Part shown: piece after piece, positions 1 through 8,353 of the stretch
Position numbering within the stretch: position 1 is the first letter of the stretch
Layout of the letters: each line of letters starts with the position of its first letter
Assembly: GCA_019703815.1 (NCBI GenBank)
Contig: AP023052.1
Coordinates: forward strand, 930,001-994,000
Direction: 5' to 3'
DNA from: Thaumasiovibrio occultus
GTDB taxonomy: Bacteria > Pseudomonadota > Gammaproteobacteria > Enterobacterales > Vibrionaceae
Length of the DNA stretch: 64,000 nt
Program-made: the position numbers and the translations under genes
Notes under the pieces: generated by a model
The model's input: the letters and a program-made list of their open reading frames with translations, nothing else
Told to the model about the DNA's origin: nothing
Databases searched by the model: none

Positions 1-232
1 TGCCACTTGGTGCTGACGGCAGTTCAATGGCAGCCGCTTTGGCAGCGCGTTCTGCTTCAAGGCGACGTGCGGTGTCTTCGATGGTTTGTGCTTCAAGATC
101 CGAAACTAGTTCGTACTGATAGCTATCATCGAGTGCGAGAGAGCGAACAAACTCCCCTTGCGGCGTGCGAACAACCAGGGCTTTCGCAAACAGTGTGCCA
201 GGGATCAGTAACAACAACAAACAGCGTTTCAT
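1..232 (-). CDS. Secreted/periplasmic protein, unknown function, 3' end outside window
   Basis: Reading leftward from the ATG at 232, 77 codons stay open to the window edge, so the C-terminus is missing. The N-terminus MKRCLLLLLIPGTLFAKA is a textbook signal peptide. It is followed by a short charged segment with a run of Glu, Arg and Ala (LEAERAAKAAA) that suggests a helical stretch. A GAAGG Shine-Dalgarno lies about 9 bases before the ATG. The gene is preceded, on its own strand, by an intrinsic terminator at 459-486, so it probably has its own promoter in 240-450. I do not recognise the family; the visible part carries no catalytic motif. Confidence 0.65.
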   Translation of the reverse strand, partial: MKRCLLLLLIPGTLFAKALVVRTPQGEFVRSLALDDSYQYELVSDLEAQTIEDTARRLEAERAAKAAAIELPSAPSG

Positions 233-458
233 CCTTTAAACCTTCAATTTTTCGTTGAAAAAAAACTAGGGCTATTATGCCGACTTCTCTCTGAGGCTGC
301 GCAAATATGGTTATGATATATCTCGCATTTTTTGTAGTTTTCATGTTGCGCGTTACACAAAATGGAGCGTTACTACAAATTACCGCAGGGAAAACTGAAA
401 TAGTTGCGAAGTGGGTCAAGTTTGAGACAAATTGAGGGTGACTAATTATTTTGCAAGC

Positions 459-486
459 AAAAAAAAGCCACTAGGGTTGCAGTGGC
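459..486 (-). terminator. Intrinsic terminator
   Basis: On the minus strand a GCCACT/AGTGGC stem with an 8-base loop is followed by eight T residues (the A-run at 459-466). It lies about 140 bases beyond the stop of the NlpE-like lipoprotein gene and probably ends its transcript. Confidence 0.7.
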
Positions 487-524
487 GGAAAGGGTGGAAC
501 ATGGGGGGTAAATCAAATAAGGGA

Positions 525-586
525 TAGCGGTCTTACCGACGGTAGGGGATTGGTTACCAACGTTAGCTGATAGTGTAAGACCGCTA
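525..586. repeat. Long inverted repeat in the lipoprotein 3' UTR
   Basis: The 12-base arms TAGCGGTCTTAC (525-536) and GTAAGACCGCTA (575-586) are perfect reverse complements. They enclose 38 bases that contain a smaller palindrome, TACCGACGGTA. The element sits between the lipoprotein stop and its terminator, so it would be transcribed into the 3' UTR. Confidence 0.7.
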
Positions 587-624
587 AAAAGGGAGTTGTT
601 GCAACACTAGGAGTATCAATGTTT

Positions 625-1176
625 CTACAGCTGTTTAGTCAAAATGTAGAAGTTAGCTAATTCGCCCGTGATCTGCTGGCCGTCGCTATCTAAGCGGTAC
701 AGGCGGCTATCACCGACCATAAATTTGATCTTTCTGCCTGAATCAATCGGTAGTTCAACGGTATGGCCTTTCTGCTCCCACTCAAAATCACCAGAGAAAG
801 AGAAGCTGGCATCATCGTTGCCCAAGTAGGTTTCGGTCATTGAGTAGGTGCCGTCTTCGTAAAGAGAGACCTCCGTTTGAATGCCTGAGCAGTCTGCACA
901 CGGTAACGTACCGACATACATGCCTTCCCAGTCCAACCCATCTTGGCTGTTGGCGATATCGGTGAGTGGGTTTTCGCCTGAGTTTGTCACTGTGGCGCCC
1001 GCAACAACCGCTTTCGTTACGGCCATATTGGTCGCAGTAGAAGGCGTGACCGAGTTCGCGGCGTTATTGGTGCCTGATTGAATGCCTAGATCTGTGTCAG
1101 TCTGACTATTACAACCAACTAGAGAGAGGCCAATCAGACCCAATACAGCAGATTTCGCGATGACGATCTTTTTCAT
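625..1176 (-). CDS. NlpE-like outer-membrane lipoprotein with copper-resistance-type CXXC motif
   Basis: This 183-residue protein has a lipoprotein signal ending in the lipobox LVGC, so it should be lipidated and sent to the outer membrane. The C-terminal half, from about residue 85, matches the N-terminal domain of NlpE (COG3015): WEGMYVGTLPCADCSGI with the CXXC pair, then alternating beta strands. NlpE signals surface stress to the Cpx system in enterics; here the second (OB-fold) domain is absent, as in many short Vibrio homologues. Start chosen at MKKIVIAK because GGAG lies six bases before it; the longer frame opens with TTG inside that GGAG. Transcribed alone, with a terminator at 459-486. 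Exact role is inferred from family only. Confidence 0.75.
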   Translation of the reverse strand: MKKIVIAKSAVLGLIGLSLVGCNSQTDTDLGIQSGTNNAANSVTPSTATNMAVTKAVVAGATVTNSGENPLTDIANSQDGLDWEGMYVGTLPCADCSGIQTEVSLYEDGTYSMTETYLGNDDASFSFSGDFEWEQKGHTVELPIDSGRKIKFMVGDSRLYRLDSDGQQITGELANFYILTKQL

Positions 1177-1325
1177 GTTTCGCTCCAAAAGTGAGGTAGT
1201 GAGTTGATTGTGGATGAGAAGGTTGGTGTTCGTGTTAGCGCTAAGTCAGGAACTGTCAGGTGTTTGTCAGAACGCTCAATAGAGATATTTTTAATTCCCT
1301 GATTGCGCTGTGGGAATTAATGAGA

Positions 1326-1346
1326 AAAGGCCCAATAAGGGCCTTT
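1326..1346. terminator. Terminator hairpin, mainly leftward
   Basis: Perfect 8-bp stem AAAGGCCC/GGGCCTTT with a 5-base loop. It is placed about 90 bases beyond the SemiSWEET stop codon and should end the leftward esterase-GH127-SemiSWEET transcript. Confidence 0.65.
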
Positions 1347-1436
1347 GCGTTTGTTACGAAGCGACAAAGTGTCACCACGTCAATCTGGGCGGGCGCTGAG
1401 CAAGTGCATCGCGCCACGAGAATTTACTCCGTGATA

Positions 1437-1787
1437 TTAAACGGCGGTGTCACTGATAGTGGCAGGCTCGCGGATCTTCAAAAGCAAAATGACACTCGAA
1501 AGCAGCAAGGTGATCGCGTTCGCCATCATTACCGGAAAATCTTTAACGGTATAGCCATAGATAAACCAACAAAAGACACCAAACACCATCAGCGCATACA
1601 TATAGAGCGAGATGCTACGGGTGTCGCGGGTGCGAATGGTTTTGATCACCTGTGGTAAATAGGCGAACGTTGTACAAACAGCGGCAATACTGCCCAGCAA
1701 GGTAATGTTAGCGCTGGCCAATTGCACGATGCCATAAGCAACCAATGGCAAGATAAGGAGCGCGATGGCAGGGAGAAAACGTTTCAT
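1437..1787 (-). CDS. SemiSWEET/MtN3-type sugar transporter
   Basis: A 116-residue, almost wholly hydrophobic protein. Residues 1-27 form an extra N-terminal membrane segment. The rest is one triple-helix bundle of the MtN3/SemiSWEET (PQ-loop) family, with the hallmark YLPQVIKTIRTRDTRSIS at about residues 43-60 and an FxWFIYG segment. SemiSWEETs work as homodimers that move mono- and disaccharides down their gradient across the inner membrane. Its ATG overlaps the TGA of the upstream glycosidase gene (ATGA), so translation is coupled. This implies that the transporter handles a sugar released or used by that glycosidase. The N-terminal extra helix is unusual for a stand-alone SemiSWEET. Confidence 0.8.
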   Translation of the reverse strand: MKRFLPAIALLILPLVAYGIVQLASANITLLGSIAAVCTTFAYLPQVIKTIRTRDTRSISLYMYALMVFGVFCWFIYGYTVKDFPVMMANAITLLLSSVILLLKIREPATISDTAV

Positions 1788-3691
1788 TGTTGATATCCGA
1801 AAGTGACTTGTCGAAGGATAGAACTTGCCATTGGGGCTAAAACAAATTGCTCATTGGCAAAACCGAGTGAGGTTTCTATTGGCGTGAACTGCTGCCAAGG
1901 CAGCTGGTGCGAATGTGTTGATGGTGCCACTGCCAGTGTCGGTTGAGTCGGTAAGGTAACCGGAACCCAGCCAGCTTGCGTTTGGTAGCAACGTTCTTGG
2001 AACGGTGCGATTGCCAAGTTCTTATCGACGCTCTCTGTGGCCGGGATCGACAAGCCGTACACCAAGGGACCGAAAGTCGCGTAGGCTTCGCCTTGTTGGT
2101 CATGTGCAAGTACCGGTGACGCAATAAAGTGGAGTGTTACGCGATGGTGGCCTTGCCAGTCTTGCTGCAAGGTAACGAAGTTCTCATTCACGGTGCAATC
2201 TGCGCCATCAACACGCACGCCGGTTGCCCATTGCGGTATACGGCACTTTAGCGCCACGTTACTTTCCGCATTCGAAGCGATCTCCAAGGTGATCGTGTGC
2301 TCTGCGGGATAGTTGGAGGTTTCCTTAACAACCAGCTCGGCGCCATTGATCACTGTGCGCAGTTCAGACGGGCCATACAAAGCTTTGACTAAGGTACTTT
2401 CGCCCTCTTGGAGCCACATGGCTTTGACGAAGTAAGGATAGATACGCCCAGCGTTTGGTACACAGCAAACAGCGGCTTCTTGGTGAGTTGGTGAGTACTT
2501 GTAGCGAGTTTGCACTTGATGCGCGCTATTACCTTGGCAATGGCAGCCCGCGTCACCCGTCATGCTATAGCTGTTGTCGGTTTTCAGATACGCAATGCCC
2601 ATGCCATCGGGATGACGAGCTCCTTGGGCTGCATTAAAGAGCAGTTTTTCAATCGCATCGCCCCAGCGCAGATCGCCGGTTTTTTGCAACAGGTGCGTGT
2701 ACGCGTCGAGCAACTCTTGTAGCGAGCAGTATTCGTAGCCAACTTCTGTCGCGTGTGCTTTTTTTCCTAAAATAAATTCATCGCCGATCGGGGCGCCGGA
2801 TGGAGTCAGGTAGTTTGGCAAGCGTTGCATAAAGGCGGCCATACCTTGGTTAAGCGCGCTATCGTCGGCCGCGAATTGGGCAGTGAGCAGCGGGCGTAAA
2901 TGCTCCCAAGTATGCACTGCGTGGCCTTGATAGTTATAGCTAGGGTCTAGCAGGTTGTGCAGTTGAATGTCGTTGTCGCACAGCTGGTAGCGGCAGTAGT
3001 CGGTGTAAAGGAATTTGGCGTAGTCGAGGTACGTTTGCTCGCGGGTTTGGCAATAAAGCCAGTCTAATACGTCAGTGAACACTAACCCGTGACCGACACC
3101 CGCATAAGGCTCGGTGACATTGAACGGGGTACTGTTATTGATCGGCCAGTGCTTCATAGTGCAGGCCACGGCAGCGACGATCGCTTGGTACACCTTAGTG
3201 TCTTGGGTGAATTCGTAGTAGGCGATCAAAGTGCGCAGCAGGGCGGCTTGTGCCCATAACTCGCCATTTTCGCCCTTGGCTTGAAAACGCAGATCCGTGC
3301 CGTAGATACCTAAATAACCATCGCTATCTTGCGATGCCAAGATACGCTCAATGTAAGTGGTGACTTTCTGCTTATGGGCGTCGCTACCCACGGTCATGGC
3401 GTGACGCACAAAGCCATCCCACCAGTTGGATTGGGTTTCGGCGTTCCACCATAAGTATTGTACTTCCCAGTCGGCATCTTGGGCGATTGCGCCAACGTCT
3501 TTGGCTTTATCGGCCAGTGTACGGCGATGCTGGTGGTAGATATCATCATGGATGATCAGATCGGGCACCAGCTGATCGAGGTGGCCGACAAAGCTGTGGT
3601 GCAAGTCATGATGCATTTGATGTGCGATCCAACCTAAAGGTTGGGTATCTCGGCTTGGCAGCCAAGTTAAAGCGTGAGGGAGGGCCGTCAT
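1784..3691 (-). CDS. Glycoside hydrolase family 127-like (DUF1680) enzyme, putative beta-L-arabinofuranosidase
   Basis: The 635-residue protein has the (alpha/alpha)6-barrel plus beta-sandwich organisation of DUF1680/GH127. The cysteine-based active-site pattern of that family is recognisable: ETxC-like E320-Y-C322 and the CC pair at 409-410 in AVCCVPNAGRIYPY. In characterised GH127 enzymes one of these cysteines is the nucleophile and three cysteines with a glutamate hold zinc. No signal peptide, so it acts in the cytoplasm on imported oligosaccharides. It starts 17 bases after the esterase stop with an AAGGA Shine-Dalgarno and ends overlapping the SemiSWEET start. The substrate (an L-arabinofuranoside or a related sugar) cannot be fixed from sequence. 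Confidence 0.8.
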   Translation of the reverse strand: MTALPHALTWLPSRDTQPLGWIAHQMHHDLHHSFVGHLDQLVPDLIIHDDIYHQHRRTLADKAKDVGAIAQDADWEVQYLWWNAETQSNWWDGFVRHAMTVGSDAHKQKVTTYIERILASQDSDGYLGIYGTDLRFQAKGENGELWAQAALLRTLIAYYEFTQDTKVYQAIVAAVACTMKHWPINNSTPFNVTEPYAGVGHGLVFTDVLDWLYCQTREQTYLDYAKFLYTDYCRYQLCDNDIQLHNLLDPSYNYQGHAVHTWEHLRPLLTAQFAADDSALNQGMAAFMQRLPNYLTPSGAPIGDEFILGKKAHATEVGYEYCSLQELLDAYTHLLQKTGDLRWGDAIEKLLFNAAQGARHPDGMGIAYLKTDNSYSMTGDAGCHCQGNSAHQVQTRYKYSPTHQEAAVCCVPNAGRIYPYFVKAMWLQEGESTLVKALYGPSELRTVINGAELVVKETSNYPAEHTITLEIASNAESNVALKCRIPQWATGVRVDGADCTVNENFVTLQQDWQGHHRVTLHFIASPVLAHDQQGEAYATFGPLVYGLSIPATESVDKNLAIAPFQERCYQTQAGWVPVTLPTQPTLAVAPSTHSHQLPWQQFTPIETSLGFANEQFVLAPMASSILRQVTFGYQQ

Positions 3692-3708
3692 GTTAAGTCC
3701 TTACCGCA

Positions 3709-4569
3709 TTAGCACGATGATTGGAGGCGAAAGGCGTCACAAAGAAACGCCGGAAAACGTTCAGCCCAAGCCGCTTCGTTATGCACGGCGAGGGCGATTT
3801 CGTCGTAGCGTAGCGCAATTGAGGCGTCTTTCTGCTCAAGCAAACGCTGCATACGGCGTGCGCCGTTTAAGTACACTTGCGGGAAATGGCCGATGTCATG
3901 GTTGCTGCTTTCACGCGTGCCCATGTCCATGTAAATCCCGACGGGATAGGGGCACTGCGCTTGCTCAATAAAGGCGGCCATGGCGTTTTCTGAAAACCAA
4001 AACGCAGGGGAGAACACGCCTGCAAAATGGAAGGTCTCAGAATGTTGTAATAGGGCGTACAAGCTGATGTGACCGCCCATTGAGCTGCCTGCTATCACGG
4101 TATGGTCACGATCTGCCAGAGTTCGGTAATGGGCATCGATGTAGGGCTTGAGGGTCTCGACAATAAAGTTGATGTATTGCGCGCCTTTGCCGCCTTTATG
4201 GTTATTGGCATGCTCGCGCGTCCCTAAGTGCACCATTTTTTCGCAAGGCCACGGAGAATATTCGTCCATGCGTGCGCCTTCGTAATCAGTGTTGTTGTCG
4301 ACACACACCAATAAAATGCCATTGGATTGACCGTCACGCTGCAATTGGTCGAGAATTTCCGGGGCGCGCCAGGTTTGACCACCATAGCTCAACGCCGGAT
4401 CTATCATGTTTTGGCCATCATGCATGTAGAGCACGGGATACCGCAGGCTTGTTTCGCATTGGTAGCCTTGCGGCAGGTAAATTCGCACCGTTCGGTGGCT
4501 ATTTAATTGAGGAATAAAGAAGTTTTCGATCACGACAAGACGCGTGGCGTCAAACGGAGTTTGCACCAT
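3709..4569 (-). CDS. Esterase of the enterochelin-esterase/acetyl-xylan-esterase D-like family
   Basis: A 286-residue alpha/beta hydrolase of the putative-esterase family (PF00756, COG2819). Visible landmarks are YPVLYMHDGQN near residue 45, the nucleophile elbow GSSMGG at about residue 162-167 and the catalytic-His segment AVHNEAAWAERFP near the C-terminus. There is no signal peptide, so the enzyme is cytosolic. Such enzymes remove acyl groups from sugars or siderophores. The tandem with a GH127-like glycosidase and a sugar transporter suggests de-esterification of an imported oligosaccharide. AGGTGAG precedes the ATG. It starts 83 bases after the TrmB-family gene, beyond a terminator hairpin, so it may be partly read through from that gene. 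Confidence 0.8.
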   Translation of the reverse strand: MVQTPFDATRLVVIENFFIPQLNSHRTVRIYLPQGYQCETSLRYPVLYMHDGQNMIDPALSYGGQTWRAPEILDQLQRDGQSNGILLVCVDNNTDYEGARMDEYSPWPCEKMVHLGTREHANNHKGGKGAQYINFIVETLKPYIDAHYRTLADRDHTVIAGSSMGGHISLYALLQHSETFHFAGVFSPAFWFSENAMAAFIEQAQCPYPVGIYMDMGTRESSNHDIGHFPQVYLNGARRMQRLLEQKDASIALRYDEIALAVHNEAAWAERFPAFLCDAFRLQSSC

Positions 4570-4622
4570 AACTCACCTGTTATTTCTTGTTTCGAGTGAA
4601 ACGTGTGTATTGGATAAAATAA

Positions 4623-4644
4623 GCCCCCTCAAAAATGAGAGGGC
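4623..4644 (-). terminator. Terminator after the TrmB-family regulator
   Basis: On the minus strand GCCCTC, a short loop and GAGGGGGC form a stem followed by a T-rich tail. It lies just past the regulator's stop codon and 54 bases before the esterase start. Confidence 0.65.
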
Positions 4645-4652
4645 GCTGGTTA

Positions 4653-5453
4653 TTATTTTTCTGTTTGGCCTAATACATACATAATGTTGGTTTGCTCGTG
4701 GATACTGTTAATTCTTACCACGTGCTCCTTCATTTGTTTCTCATATTCGGTGAGGTAAATATCACTGTGAATATGTTCGGCGGTCATTTTCACCATCAAA
4801 TCATTATTGGTATATAAGCCAACTGATTCTTTACTGGAGTTATTGGAAAACAATAACGCGAGCTCTAAATCAGCCACCATCATAAAGCGGCGCGACGGAT
4901 ACTGTACTTCTTCGTCTTCCGAGCGAGAGAAGACTTCGACCGCCGGATGGGTTTTCGCAATGTTGTTAAAGGAAAACGCAATAATACGCACGCCACGTTC
5001 AACGGCATCATCAATTTCATGTTTAAATACCGCTAGATTAAAATCGGTATTTAGGTAAATTTCTTTTTTAGCAGAGTTAAAAACCTCACGCGCTTTCTGC
5101 ACAAGATTGTCGTAACCCGTAATATTAAAAATGAACTCGTTGTAATCTTCAGACATGATTTCTTTCAGCTCTTTTTTCAGAAAACTGATGTTGTCTTTGG
5201 TCTGCTTTTCAATTTGTTCAAACAAAAGCTCGGGTGATTTCGCTTCGTATTCTTTGGTATCGCCATCGCTTAAGAAGATGTAACCGTTGTTATAAAGATT
5301 GTCGATAGAGGAGTAAACGGTTGAGCGAGACAGAGCAATATCTTTGGCGATTTTATAGCCGCTACTTCTGCCATTCTTCAATAAGGTGATGTAAACCAAC
5401 GCATCGGTCTTGGTAAAACCAAAGCCCATCAGCTTGTCGACGAGTTCCTGCAT
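4653..5453 (-). CDS. TrmB-family sugar-responsive transcriptional regulator
   Basis: The 266-residue protein begins with a winged helix-turn-helix of the TrmB type (residues 1-70: GFTKTDALVYITLLKNGRSS, then GYKIAKDIALSRSTVYSSID). A coiled linker and a C-terminal effector domain with a phospholipase-D-like fold (TrmB C-terminal region) follow. In archaea, TrmB proteins sense maltose, trehalose or glucose and control sugar-uptake and glycolytic genes. The family is uncommon in gammaproteobacteria. The gene lies between the cyclodextrin/maltodextrin locus and the GH127 unit and is low in GC, consistent with acquisition by transfer. It most likely controls the adjacent malEFG-amylase and porin-malK-malPQ operons; no MalT gene is seen in the window. 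Confidence 0.85.
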   Translation of the reverse strand: MQELVDKLMGFGFTKTDALVYITLLKNGRSSGYKIAKDIALSRSTVYSSIDNLYNNGYIFLSDGDTKEYEAKSPELLFEQIEKQTKDNISFLKKELKEIMSEDYNEFIFNITGYDNLVQKAREVFNSAKKEIYLNTDFNLAVFKHEIDDAVERGVRIIAFSFNNIAKTHPAVEVFSRSEDEEVQYPSRRFMMVADLELALLFSNNSSKESVGLYTNNDLMVKMTAEHIHSDIYLTEYEKQMKEHVVRINSIHEQTNIMYVLGQTEK

Positions 5454-5505
5454 AGTATTCCTTGTACTTTTTGGGTGCTTAGTTGCATTTTGAGTCCCAG
5501 TTTAT

Positions 5506-5528
5506 CACGTACGTCGTTATGTACGACT
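5506..5528. promoter_or_regulatory. Possible TrmB-family operator in front of the regulator gene
   Basis: About 55 bases upstream of the regulator ATG lies GTCGTTATGTACGAC, a GTCGT/ACGAC inverted repeat, flanked by another GTAC. On the minus strand the half-site AGTCGTAC equals that of the malE-porin operators, but the second half is spaced differently. Autoregulation is a guess. Confidence 0.4.
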
Positions 5529-5619
5529 AATAAATTTTGTCTCAACGATGGATGTCAACGTCAGCGGTTTTGTGTCTACCTACCCATCAATTTCCTTGCG
5601 CTAAGCGTTGGGGCAGGGG

Positions 5620-5645
5620 GGTGCCAAGCCTGACGACTTGGCACC
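5620..5645 (-). terminator. Strong hairpin beyond the amylase gene
   Basis: A perfect 9-bp stem GGTGCCAAG/CTTGGCACC with an 8-base loop lies a few bases past the amylase stop. There is no T-run on the minus strand, so it may protect the 3' end of the malEFG-amylase mRNA rather than terminate by itself. Confidence 0.5.
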
Positions 5646-5653
5646 GAGCAGGG

Positions 5654-7498
5654 TTACGCGTGTAGTTTGACGATACGGTAGCCGTAGGCTGGGATCGTCA
5701 TGGTCTCTGCTAGGGTTTCATCTGAGAAACGCAGCAGATCGCTGACATGCTTGCCAGCCAGTGACGTTGGTAGCGTAATCAGATCGTCTGCATCGCTGTT
5801 GTTGATGATCACCACCACTTGACCTTTTTGGTACGCCACGGCGTTGCGACCTGTCACCTTGTGCCATGCAATGGTGCCGGTTTTGAAATCGTCATGATCA
5901 CGACGCAGCTGGATCATGGACTGCATAAAGGCATACAGTTCGCGATCTTGCTTGCTTTCATCCCACTCCATGCATTTGCGGTTACCTTCGCTTTCCATCG
6001 ACTTCATGCCATCCATGCCGACTTCGCCACCGTAGTAGATACACGGTGCGCCAGATTGGGTGAACATGAACAAGTACGCCAATTTCGCTTTCTCTTTATT
6101 GCCTTGCACTTCGCTAAGTAGGCGCGAGGTATCGTGACTATCAAGCAAGTTGAAGATCGCTTCATTGACGTTTTGCGGGTAGCTGACATAAGCACGGCTG
6201 ATGTCGGTCACGAACTCGTTGGCGTCAGTGTTGTTAAACGCAAAGTAGTCTTTCACCGCTTGGGTCATCGGGTAGTTCATCAGCGAGTCGTACTGATCGC
6301 CGCGTAGCCACGCCATGCCTTCATGCCAGATCTCGCCCAGGATGTAGCACTCTGGATTGATCGCTTTGGATTGACGACGGAATTCGCGCCAGAACTCGTG
6401 ATCCACCTCGTTAGCAACGTCCAAGCGCCAACCGTCGATGTTGAACTCTTCCATCCAGTGACGAGCGACGCTGAGCAAGTAAGCGCGACACTCAGGATGT
6501 TCGGTGTTCAGCTTTGGCATTTCCGCGACATTGGCAAAGGTCTCGTACGGCAGGTTCCAAAAATCCCATTCAGCGCGTGGCTTGTTTGGATACACAGGAA
6601 ACTCATTGATCCAGAACCAATCCTTGTATTGTGAGTTTTCGCCTTTTTCGACCACATCTAACCAGAATGGGTGTTGATCGCCCACGTGGTTAAATACGGC
6701 ATCCAGCATCACTTTAATGCCACGGCGATGACACTCATCGACCAAAGCTTTGAACGCCTCGTTGCCACCAAATTGCGGGTCCACGTTCATGTAGTCGGTG
6801 GTGTCGTACTTGTGGTTCGCAATGGCGGTAAAGATTGGGCAGAAGTACAGGCCGTTAACGCCCAACTCTTGCAGATAGTCTAGTTTGTCCAGTACGCCCC
6901 ACAGATCGCCACCCATGAAGTTATCGTTGGTTGGGGTGCTGCCCCAAGGCATCACGCCTTCAGGCGAGATCTCTGGGCGGCCATTGGCAAAGCGCTCAGG
7001 GAAAATCTGATACCACACGGTGTCTTTCACCCACGCAGGCGTGCTCAGTACATCGGCAGGGTTGATGTATGGGAAGCAAAAGAAATTTGAGATATTGCTC
7101 AAAATGCCTTGTTTCTCGCGCTCCGGTACATCCAACTCAACGCACTTCTTCTCGCCAAACAAAATGGTTTCGCTGCCGTCTTTGCCGTGCAGAATAAAGC
7201 CGTAGCGAGTGCGAAGTTTGGGTGGTTGATAGGCGGCAAACCAGTGATCGTGTAGTTCAGTGGTTGCCTCTAGTGCCATTTCTACTTCTTCACCGCCTAC
7301 CCAGCCATGGGCATCTGCGCCGCCTAAGTTACCGCCGTCTAGGCCGCCTTCGGCCCAACGGTACGGATCACCAATCCAAAGCGTGACACGTTCAATTTCA
7401 CCGCGCGCACTTTGCATGCGCACGTGAAGGGTTGTGTTGTCATAGGCGTAACATTGGGCGCTTTTTGGCACATGCTGCAGCGCACTTCTTGTAATCAT
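5654..7498 (-). CDS. GH13 cyclomaltodextrinase / neopullulanase, cytoplasmic
   Basis: The 614-residue enzyme has the layout of GH13 subfamily 20: an N-terminal CBM34-like beta domain (about 1-125), then the catalytic TIM barrel and a C-terminal beta domain. The conserved regions are all present: DAVFNHVG, MNVDPQFG, GWRLDVANE with the Asp nucleophile, GEIWH with the Glu acid/base, and LLDSHDTSR with the stabilising Asp. No signal peptide, so it opens cyclodextrins or cuts maltodextrins and pullulan fragments after uptake. Start chosen at MITRS because GGAG precedes it; an upstream in-frame ATG overlaps the malG stop. It is the last gene of malE-malF-malG-amylase. Confidence 0.9.
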   Translation of the reverse strand: MITRSALQHVPKSAQCYAYDNTTLHVRMQSARGEIERVTLWIGDPYRWAEGGLDGGNLGGADAHGWVGGEEVEMALEATTELHDHWFAAYQPPKLRTRYGFILHGKDGSETILFGEKKCVELDVPEREKQGILSNISNFFCFPYINPADVLSTPAWVKDTVWYQIFPERFANGRPEISPEGVMPWGSTPTNDNFMGGDLWGVLDKLDYLQELGVNGLYFCPIFTAIANHKYDTTDYMNVDPQFGGNEAFKALVDECHRRGIKVMLDAVFNHVGDQHPFWLDVVEKGENSQYKDWFWINEFPVYPNKPRAEWDFWNLPYETFANVAEMPKLNTEHPECRAYLLSVARHWMEEFNIDGWRLDVANEVDHEFWREFRRQSKAINPECYILGEIWHEGMAWLRGDQYDSLMNYPMTQAVKDYFAFNNTDANEFVTDISRAYVSYPQNVNEAIFNLLDSHDTSRLLSEVQGNKEKAKLAYLFMFTQSGAPCIYYGGEVGMDGMKSMESEGNRKCMEWDESKQDRELYAFMQSMIQLRRDHDDFKTGTIAWHKVTGRNAVAYQKGQVVVIINNSDADDLITLPTSLAGKHVSDLLRFSDETLAETMTIPAYGYRIVKLHA

Positions 7499-7518
7499 GG
7501 TAACTCCAATTTCTCTCA

Positions 7519-8352
7519 TTATTCTTTGACCGCGCCGCTCACGAGGCCTTTAGCGATGTGCTTTTGCAGTGTGACAAACAGCAGAGTGATAGGCACTGCT
7601 ACCAACAGGGCACCCGCTGTAAATAGGGTGTAGTTCTCGCTCGAGTTCGAGGCGATCCAACTGAAAATACCGGTTGCGAGGGTCATTTTCTCTTCGCTAC
7701 GCAGGATCAAGGTTGGCAAAATGAAGTCCATCCACGGGTGGGTGAACGACACGAGCGCGATAAACACGATGATCGGTTTGGCCAGTGGCAAAATGATTTC
7801 CCAGAAGATACGGATATGGCCCGCACCGTCGATTTTTGCCGCTTCATCCAGCGAGGTCGGGATCGCATCAAAGTAACCTTTCACCAGCCAGGCTTGGAAT
7901 GGCAAGCTGCCTGAGTTGTACACCAGCAGCAGGCCCAAATAGCTATCGATCAGGTTCATTTTGGACAGCAAGATGTAGATCGCGGTCATGGAAAGGAACG
8001 CTGGGAACATCTGGAAGATCAAAATCGACATCATCACGTTACGTTTAGCGCGGAACTTATAACGCGAGAAGGTGTAGGCGGTCACGGTCACCAAGATCAC
8101 GCTGATGAACATGTTGGAGATCGCCAGAATAAAGGTGTTTTTGTACCACGTTGGGTAACTGGAGTTAAACAACAGGGTACGGTAGTGATCCAGGGTGAAC
8201 TCGAAGCCACCGAACGAGGTGGAAAAGATATTGTTACCGGCCTTAAACGAGGCCAGTACAGTCCAAATTACAGGGGCGACAACGATCAGTGCGTTCGAGA
8301 GTAGGAACGCATAGACCAGCGCAGTACCGATTTTTGCCTTAGAAATAGTCAT
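7519..8352 (-). CDS. malG: Maltose/maltodextrin ABC transporter permease MalG
   Basis: A 277-residue inner-membrane permease with six predicted helices and the EAA loop (SLDEAAKIDGAGHIRIFWEIILPLAKP) that docks on the MalK ATPase. It pairs with MalF to form the translocation channel. Its ATG comes one base after the malF stop, so the two are translationally coupled. The C-terminal GLVSGAVKE tail matches that of MalG proteins, which reaches into the MalK dimer interface. The family also includes CymG and GanQ, and with a cyclomaltodextrinase next to it the substrate may include cyclodextrins. Confidence 0.9.
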   Translation of the reverse strand: MTISKAKIGTALVYAFLLSNALIVVAPVIWTVLASFKAGNNIFSTSFGGFEFTLDHYRTLLFNSSYPTWYKNTFILAISNMFISVILVTVTAYTFSRYKFRAKRNVMMSILIFQMFPAFLSMTAIYILLSKMNLIDSYLGLLLVYNSGSLPFQAWLVKGYFDAIPTSLDEAAKIDGAGHIRIFWEIILPLAKPIIVFIALVSFTHPWMDFILPTLILRSEEKMTLATGIFSWIASNSSENYTLFTAGALLVAVPITLLFVTLQKHIAKGLVSGAVKE

Positions 8353-8353
8353 G

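Larger units (their letters stand above)
233..624. other. Intergenic region between secreted-protein gene and NlpE-like gene
   Basis: No convincing gene. It holds a leftward intrinsic terminator (459-486) and a long imperfect hairpin (525-586), both described separately. The part from 240 to 450 is the likely promoter region of the leftward gene at the window edge; I cannot point to a clear -35/-10 pair. Confidence 0.6.

Noticed and set aside
1260-1658. 132-codon plus-strand ORF opposite the SemiSWEET gene
   Set aside because: It is antisense to a clear transporter gene, runs through its terminator and has no family match.
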